Shown: piece after piece, positions 31,406 to 36,096 of the stretch
How positions within the stretch are numbered: the stretch's first letter is position 1
Layout: each line of letters opens with the position of its first letter
DNA from: Oscillospiraceae bacterium
GTDB taxonomy: Bacteria; Bacillota_A; Clostridia; Oscillospirales; Oscillospiraceae
Length of the DNA: 36,096 nucleotides
Assembly: GCA_017545325.1 (NCBI GenBank)
Contig: JAFWOX010000077.1
Location: 1 to 36,096 of the forward strand
Direction: 5' to 3'
The notes under the pieces: generated by a model
Seen by the model: only the letters and a program-made list of their open reading frames with translations
Told to the model about the DNA's origin: nothing
The model's database searches: none
Translations under genes and position numbers: made by a program

Positions 31406-31447
31406 GACTTGTATCCATTATACCGTTTTTCCCGAACAATACAAGTC
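31406..31447. promoter_or_regulatory. 9-bp inverted repeat around the acyltransferase promoter
   Basis: GACTTGTAT (31406-31414) and ATACAAGTC (31439-31447) are perfect inverted repeats 24 bp apart. They bracket the minus-strand promoter (TTGTAT at 31444-31439, 16 bp, TATAAT at 31422-31417). Confidence 0.6.
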
Positions 31448-31460
31448 GTTTCTTCATGGC

Positions 31461-31490
31461 TGGACAAGCCGGGGTACGGCGGCGTATAAT
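31461..31490 (+). promoter_or_regulatory. Promoter of the redox operon
   Basis: TGGACA (31461-31466), an 18-bp spacer and a perfect TATAAT (31485-31490). The first gene starts 40 bp later after AGGAGG. Confidence 0.75.
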
Positions 31491-31530
31491 GAACCTTACA
31501 GAAACAATAAAACTGACAGGAGGCAGAGCT

Positions 31531-32985
31531 ATGGCAATCAATGCGAGCACCGGCGAGGTTTTCAGCGGCTACGGCAGGCCGTCGGAATTCCAGCATAAGA
31601 TCCAGTATGGAGTGAAGTCCATTCCCGAGGCGGCCCGGGAGGTCAACGTCATGCGGGAGGTGGATGTCTGCGTGGTGGGCGGCGGCCCCGGCGGCATTGC
31701 CGCAGCGGTCTCCGCGGCCCGGGGCGGAGCGAAGACCCTGCTTATCGAGCGATACGGCCACCTTGGGGGCATGAGCACCGGCGGTCTGGTGAACATCATC
31801 CCCAACCTGGGAGACACCTACGGCAAGCAGGCCATCGGCGGCTTCTGCCAGGAGCTCATCGACCGGCTGGCGGTCCGGAACGGCGCCACCTACCCGGAAA
31901 AGAAATACTGGGGCAGCACGGATAAGGCCGAGGTGCAGAAGTATGTGGACGCCAATATGATGCATTTCTACGTCCGCCGGAACCGGGACGGGGAGCGGGT
32001 CACCCTGTACACCGCCGTGATCGACCCGGAGATCGCCAAGGATGAGATGAACGCCATGGTGCTGGAATCCGGCGCAGAGCTGCTGCTCCACTGCTGGGTG
32101 ACGGAGCCCATCATGGAGGGGAACCAGGTCAAGGGCGTCATGGTGGAGACCAAGGCCGGCCGTCAGGCGGTGCTGGCCAAGATCGTCATCGACTGCACCG
32201 GGGACGGGGACCTGCTCCCCAAGGTACCGGAGGAAACCGTCGACTATATGCCCGAGGGCTCCCGCATCGCCCAGTTCGGCTGGATCTACTGGATTGCCAA
32301 CGTGGATATCGACGCCTACTTCGCCTTCAAGCGGGAGAAGCCCGAGGAGATGAAGGAGATCGTAAAGAAGATCATGGCGGAGGGCGGCTCTCCCCATTTC
32401 TCCCCCGGCCTGCTGAAAAACCAGCACGGGGTGGTCTGGGTCCACCGGCTCATCGGCAGTCTGCACCAGACGGAGCCGGAGGAGATGACCTATATCGACG
32501 TTTCCGCCCGGAAGCGGGCGGTGCGGAACTGGGAGCTGCTGAAGCAGTACATGCCCGGCTTTGAAAAGAGCTTCATCATGCTCTCCAATCCCCAGCTGGG
32601 CACCTCCGGCGGCCGCCGTCTGGTGGGGGAATACTGGCTCACCGAGAAGGATATGGACTCCGATACGCCTTTCCCGGATACCATCGCCATCTTTGCGGAC
32701 AACGACCGGGGAGCCAAGTCCCTGGACCATCCCCGGACCTATGTGCCCTACCGGGCCCTGGTACCCAAGGGGACCGAGGGCTTCCTGGTGGCCTGCCGGG
32801 CCTTCTCCGCGGATCACGATTTCAGCGAATACTTCAACCTCATCCCCCACTGCATGTGCTTCGGCCAGGCGGCAGGCCATGCGGCGGCCATCGCCCTGCA
32901 GGACGGGGTCAGCGTACGGGATATCGACTTCTCCAAGCTCCGGGCCCAGCTGCTGAAATACGGTGCCATCCTGCCGGAGGCCTGA
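31531..32985 (+). CDS. FAD-dependent oxidoreductase (FAD_oxidored family)
   Basis: A 484-residue flavoprotein. The N-terminal Rossmann site VCVVGGGPGGIAAAVSAARGG (about 42-62) is followed by IERYGHLGGMSTGGLV, the FAD-binding pattern of the FAD_oxidored (PF12831-like) group. The rest alternates substrate and FAD regions, ending in CMCFGQAAGHAAAIAL near the C-terminus, as usual. There is no signal peptide and no Fe-S cysteine cluster. AGGAGG precedes ATG 31531. It is the first gene of a three-gene operon with an OYE barrel 2 bp later, so it probably passes electrons to or from the same substrate class. Substrate unknown. Confidence 0.9.
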   Translation: MAINASTGEVFSGYGRPSEFQHKIQYGVKSIPEAAREVNVMREVDVCVVGGGPGGIAAAVSAARGGAKTLLIERYGHLGGMSTGGLVNIIPNLGDTYGKQAIGGFCQELIDRLAVRNGATYPEKKYWGSTDKAEVQKYVDANMMHFYVRRNRDGERVTLYTAVIDPEIAKDEMNAMVLESGAELLLHCWVTEPIMEGNQVKGVMVETKAGRQAVLAKIVIDCTGDGDLLPKVPEETVDYMPEGSRIAQFGWIYWIANVDIDAYFAFKREKPEEMKEIVKKIMAEGGSPHFSPGLLKNQHGVVWVHRLIGSLHQTEPEEMTYIDVSARKRAVRNWELLKQYMPGFEKSFIMLSNPQLGTSGGRRLVGEYWLTEKDMDSDTPFPDTIAIFADNDRGAKSLDHPRTYVPYRALVPKGTEGFLVACRAFSADHDFSEYFNLIPHCMCFGQAAGHAAAIALQDGVSVRDIDFSKLRAQLLKYGAILPEA

Positions 32986-32987
32986 TC

Positions 32988-34118
32988 GTGTACACAAAAG
33001 CTGCGGAGCCCATCCGCATCGGAAATAAGCTGGTGAAGAACCGGGTCACCTTCGCCCCCACGGTGAAGTTCGACTGGACGGATACCACCGGCATCGCCAT
33101 CGACCGCTTCCGCCGCCATTATGAGGACCGGGCCAGGGGCGGCGTCGGCCTCATCTGCGTGGAGGCCACCTGCGTGGAGCCGGGAGGCCGTCTCTCCCCC
33201 ACCCAACTGGGACTTTGGGCGGACGGGCAGATCCCCGGGCACAGGGCCATCACCGATGCCTGCCATGCCTATGGCGCCACCATGCTGGTGCAGCTCCACC
33301 ATGCCGGGTCCGCCGTCCATCCCGAATGCGGCCCCGCCTTCGGTCCCTCCGCCGTGGAGCGCCGGGGCAGGACCTGCGGGGAGCTGACAAAGGAGCGGAT
33401 CCATGAGATCATCGCCGCCTTCGTGGCGGCGGCGAAGCGGGCCCAGGCGGCGGGATACGACGGGGTCCAGCTCCATGCCTGCCACGGCTACCTCATCAAC
33501 CAGTTCATCAATCCCCATACCAATCTGCGCACGGATGAATACGGCGGCAGTATCGAGAACCGCGCCCGTTTCGGCTGCGAGATCCTCCGGGGCATCCGGG
33601 AAGCCTGCGGACCGGACTTCCTCCTCTCCATGCGGCACAGCGCGGCGGAGACCACCCTGGCGGAGAGCTGCGCCATCGCGGACCTGTATGTGGACGCCGG
33701 GGCGGACTATCTGCAGATGTCCGACGGCATCGGCCCCCACGAGGCGGATTACCCCGAAGACTATCCCTATAACAAGGTCTGCTGGATGGGGATCCAGGTG
33801 CATACGCACATGAAGGGGCGGGTGCCCGTGAGCGTGGTGAACGGCATCCTCACCCCGGAGCAGGCCAGACGGCTCATCGACGAAGGCCTGGCGGACACGG
33901 TGGACAGCGCCAGGGCTCTTCTGGCGGATCCCAACTGGGCCAGGGCCGTGACGGAGGAGGCGGAGCATATCCCTTGCTTCGATTGCAAGGTCTGCTTCTG
34001 GAGTCCCTTCATGCCCCACCGCTGCCCCGCCGCGGCGAAACGCCATGCGCTGGATCCGGACTGCCCGGATTTTACGGATGATCAGCGCCCCATTCCGGAG
34101 TTTGCAAAGAAAGGATAA
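32988..34118 (+). CDS. OYE-family FMN oxidoreductase ending after the Cys motif
   Basis: A 376-residue FMN barrel related to residues 1-370 of the 25411 protein (IRIGNKLVKNRVTFAPTVKF, HACHGYLINQFINP, RTDEYGGSIENRARF). After the barrel it keeps a cysteine motif, CFDCKVC followed by a Cys nine residues later, and then stops. The FAD and NAD domains of dienoyl-CoA reductases are missing. The GTG start at 32988 follows GGAGG by about 9 bases and lies 2 bp after the previous stop. The next gene, 6 bp on, is a separate flavoprotein, so electrons may reach this barrel from a partner protein. It likely reduces a C=C bond. Confidence 0.9.
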   Translation: MYTKAAEPIRIGNKLVKNRVTFAPTVKFDWTDTTGIAIDRFRRHYEDRARGGVGLICVEATCVEPGGRLSPTQLGLWADGQIPGHRAITDACHAYGATMLVQLHHAGSAVHPECGPAFGPSAVERRGRTCGELTKERIHEIIAAFVAAAKRAQAAGYDGVQLHACHGYLINQFINPHTNLRTDEYGGSIENRARFGCEILRGIREACGPDFLLSMRHSAAETTLAESCAIADLYVDAGADYLQMSDGIGPHEADYPEDYPYNKVCWMGIQVHTHMKGRVPVSVVNGILTPEQARRLIDEGLADTVDSARALLADPNWARAVTEEAEHIPCFDCKVCFWSPFMPHRCPAAAKRHALDPDCPDFTDDQRPIPEFAKKG

Positions 34119-34124
34119 ACCGAC

Positions 34125-35672
34125 ATGAGCAATATTAACCCCCGCTGGGGCAGCTGGGCCACTCCCCCGGAGCCCTTCAAGCCCGAGGATTTTGAAGAGA
34201 AATCCGAAACGGAGGTCCTGGTCATCGGTGCCGGCATCGCCGGTCTCAGCTGCGCCTACAGCGCGGCGGAGAAGGGCTGCAGGGTCACGGTGATCGAAAA
34301 GCTCCCCTCCTACCATGGCTTTGCCCATAACGTGGGCGTGGTGAACTCGAAGTTCATGCGCTCCCTGGGCATCGTGAACGACCCGGACGAGGTGGCCCGG
34401 GAATGGATCAAGCGCTGCGGCAACCGCTGCGACGAACGCCTGGTCCGCCTCTTCGTGGACTACAGCGAGGAGGCCATGGACTGGGCCATCGACAATGTGA
34501 TGAAGCCGGAGTACGGCGGCGTGCGCATCAATCTCCAGGGGGCCGCCTACAAGGGCGAGACCTACAAGGAGCTGTATACCGCCCACTGCTTCTATGACGG
34601 GCCCGTGGCCCGGAGCGGCAAGTTCGGCGGCCTGAACGAGCTCATGGAGCCCATGTACCGGGAATCCCTGAAGCTGGGCAGCCGCTTCCTGTTCAACACC
34701 ACCATGCTCCAGCTCATCAAGGAGAACGGGCGGGTGGTGGGCGCCGCCGCCCGCACCCAGGAGGGCAAGCTCATCGCCGTATATGCCAGCCAGGGCGTTT
34801 TGGTGGCCACCGGCGGCATCGGCGGCAATGAGGAGATGTGCGAGGACCTGTGCCCCATCGCCAACCGGGTGGCGGTGAAGGCCAATTTCCCCAAGGGGAT
34901 CGACCTGGGGGAGGGCCACAAGGCCTGTCTCTGGGCCGGGGCGGCCTTCGAGGACGGCCCCTTCCCCACCATGATGCATCCCCAGGCCATCCGCCATTCC
35001 AACTACTGCTTCCTCTTCGTCACCCCCAAGGGCAAGCGGTACATGAACGAGGATAACTACCTCCAGGGCCGGAGCCTGGGCATCGTGAAGACCGGCTACA
35101 AGTGGTGCTGGACCATCTTCGACTCCGACTGGGCAAAAAAGGTGCCGGAGACCCTGAAGTACGGCGGCGGCATCTACTGGGGCGAGAGCTTCAACTACGT
35201 GGGCGGCAAGGAATTCGACGAAGAGGACGTGGGCCGGAAGATCCAGGCCAGCCTGAACGCGGGCTCCTCCGTTATGGCGGATACCCCCAGGGAGCTGGCG
35301 GAGAAGATGGGCGTCGACCCGGATACCTTCGAGGAGACCTTCAACCGGTATAACGAGTTCTGCCGCAAGGGGCATGACGACGAATTCGGCAAGCGGAAGG
35401 AGCTGCTGATCCCCCTGGACAAGCCCCCCTTCATCGCCCGGAAATTCGGCGCCGCCCTCCTCTCCGTCTGCGGCGGCGTGAAGGTGGACGAGCGCTTCCG
35501 CGCCCTGGACGAGAATAACGACCCCGTCCCCGGGCTCTATGTTCTGGGCAACACCATGGCGGGCCGGTACGGGGTGGACTACCCCATGCTCATGCCCGGG
35601 AACTCCACCGGCTCCGGCATGACCTACGGCTACCTCCTGGGCCGGTATTTCGGCGCGGGGGAAGGGAAATAA
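34125..35672 (+). CDS. FAD-binding fumarate reductase/KstD-type flavoprotein
   Basis: A 515-residue FAD_binding_2 protein. The FAD site VLVIGAGIAGLSCAYSAAEKG lies at about 30-50, with the second ribose-binding Glu in VIEK. The C-terminal part (PGLYVLGNTMAG then MPGNSTGSGMTYGYLLGR) is the typical FAD-contact end of fumarate, urocanate and 3-oxosteroid 1-dehydrogenase-like flavoproteins. It lacks signal peptide, heme and FMN-binding domains, so it is a soluble single-domain version. It is the last gene of the operon, followed by a terminator 26 bp downstream. It probably oxidises or reduces a C-C bond next to a carbonyl or carboxyl group. Confidence 0.9.
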   Translation: MSNINPRWGSWATPPEPFKPEDFEEKSETEVLVIGAGIAGLSCAYSAAEKGCRVTVIEKLPSYHGFAHNVGVVNSKFMRSLGIVNDPDEVAREWIKRCGNRCDERLVRLFVDYSEEAMDWAIDNVMKPEYGGVRINLQGAAYKGETYKELYTAHCFYDGPVARSGKFGGLNELMEPMYRESLKLGSRFLFNTTMLQLIKENGRVVGAAARTQEGKLIAVYASQGVLVATGGIGGNEEMCEDLCPIANRVAVKANFPKGIDLGEGHKACLWAGAAFEDGPFPTMMHPQAIRHSNYCFLFVTPKGKRYMNEDNYLQGRSLGIVKTGYKWCWTIFDSDWAKKVPETLKYGGGIYWGESFNYVGGKEFDEEDVGRKIQASLNAGSSVMADTPRELAEKMGVDPDTFEETFNRYNEFCRKGHDDEFGKRKELLIPLDKPPFIARKFGAALLSVCGGVKVDERFRALDENNDPVPGLYVLGNTMAGRYGVDYPMLMPGNSTGSGMTYGYLLGRYFGAGEGK

Positions 35673-35698
35673 AAGCAAAAAGGCTATATCATAGGAAA

Positions 35699-35737
35699 GC
35701 GGCTCCGGCTTGATGCCGGAGCCGCCGCTGTTTTGTC
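35699..35737 (+). terminator. Terminator of the redox operon
   Basis: GCGGCTCCGGC (35699-35709) pairs perfectly with 35715-35725 around TTGAT, followed by CGCTGTTTTGTC. Confidence 0.8.
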
Positions 35738-36096
35738 TGCCAGGCCTCATGGATCGGTTTGCCTCCGGCGGCCCGGTTTCTCTTGCGCGAGAGAAACCGG
35801 GGAAAGAGCGCGGCAGGGGTGTTCCCCTGCACCCCCGGTGCGCGGGGCGCTGAAGCGAAGGGGACATAGGTTCGACGATAAACAAGCGGGTGCAGGACGT
35901 CAGCTTGCCGGCTTTGAATCTGCTTGGCAATAGTCGTTTGCTCTTCAGGGTGCCCTTCGCCGCACCGGCGCAGTGAGATTACCGCCCTGGCTTCCCCGGG
36001 GGGAAGCAGTCCGCTCGGCGGGGCGAGAGTCCCTCATCCGTCTCCGGCTTCCGTGAGACGCCGGAGCCACCTTCCCCCGAGGGCTGCGAAGCAGGG
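35738..36096. repeat. Non-coding region dense in inverted repeats (dispersed-repeat-like)
   Basis: No gene is supported here. It holds a perfect 12-bp hairpin CCCGGTTTCTCT (35772-35783 with 35790-35801), then GCAGGGG-TGTT-CCCCTGC (about 35814-35831). Further on are CTTCCCC/GGGGAAG (about 35990-36006) and CTCCGGC...GCCGGAG (about 36041-36068). The last 110 bases (CCCTCATCCG..., CCACCTTCCCCCGAGGG) look like the short palindromic repeats that occur in many copies in some gut clostridial genomes, as I remember them. The window ends inside the repeat. Confidence 0.5.

Noticed and set aside
32814..35930. 1038-codon frame on the minus strand across three redox genes
   Set aside because: It spans three well-supported plus-strand genes and starts within repeat DNA.

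Overview
The window is GC-rich DNA with strong AGGAGG-type ribosome binding sites, lipobox lipoproteins, an [FeFe] hydrogenase, a glycyl radical enzyme and several Old-Yellow-Enzyme-type flavoproteins. Together these suggest a strictly anaerobic, high-GC member of the Clostridia/Eubacteriales, probably from a gut-type community. This is inference from gene content; there is no rRNA or tRNA to place it.

Layout. 1-1230: the start of a secreted protein behind a structured leader, and a six-helix membrane protein, both on the minus strand. 1306-3717: a glycyl radical enzyme without a local activase. 3730-6230: a small graveyard of defence/toxin genes (BRO antirepressor fragment, Fic fragment with a stop inside its catalytic motif, HEPN toxin with two nonsense codons next to an intact MNT antitoxin). 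It is mixed with a methyltransferase and a P-loop protein, and the HEPN/MNT pair sits between two identical 29-bp palindromes. 6434-9990: a two-gene [FeFe] hydrogenase operon whose partner subunit fuses a NuoF C-terminal Fe-S region to a GltD-like flavin module, with a good promoter and operator. 10304-12621: a TauABC/SsuABC-like ABC importer. 12865-16389: a minus-strand cluster with a TM1266-type hydrogenase-linked regulator, a duplicated cupin/four-cysteine protein, a DUF3048 lipoprotein and an alanine-rich helical membrane-anchored protein.

16497-30059 is the most unusual part. An esterase and a LysR regulator precede a large solute-binding-like lipoprotein with no permeases. Then comes a translationally overlapping set: a membrane-anchored protein with a linalool dehydratase/isomerase-like domain, an HCxxMCGG membrane protein, a 50-residue membrane peptide, and a CPC-type P-type ATPase that lacks the usual ATP-binding N-domain. 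An OYE/FAD/NAD reductase follows. Next are a decayed second copy of the same LysR gene, a small Cys-rich protein and a second paralogous lipoprotein. The region looks like a partly duplicated module. A shared 14-bp palindrome (one mismatch) in front of the esterase-LysR pair and in front of the first lipoprotein may be the LysR operator.

30134-36096: an acyltransferase on the minus strand; divergently, a three-gene redox operon (FAD oxidoreductase, an OYE barrel that ends after its cysteine motif, a fumarate-reductase-type flavoprotein) closed by a strong terminator; then non-coding DNA dense in inverted repeats that looks like dispersed repeat sequence.

The genes suggest reduction of unsaturated or oxygenated organic molecules as electron sinks, with surface lipoproteins possibly capturing substrates. 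The substrates cannot be read from the sequence.
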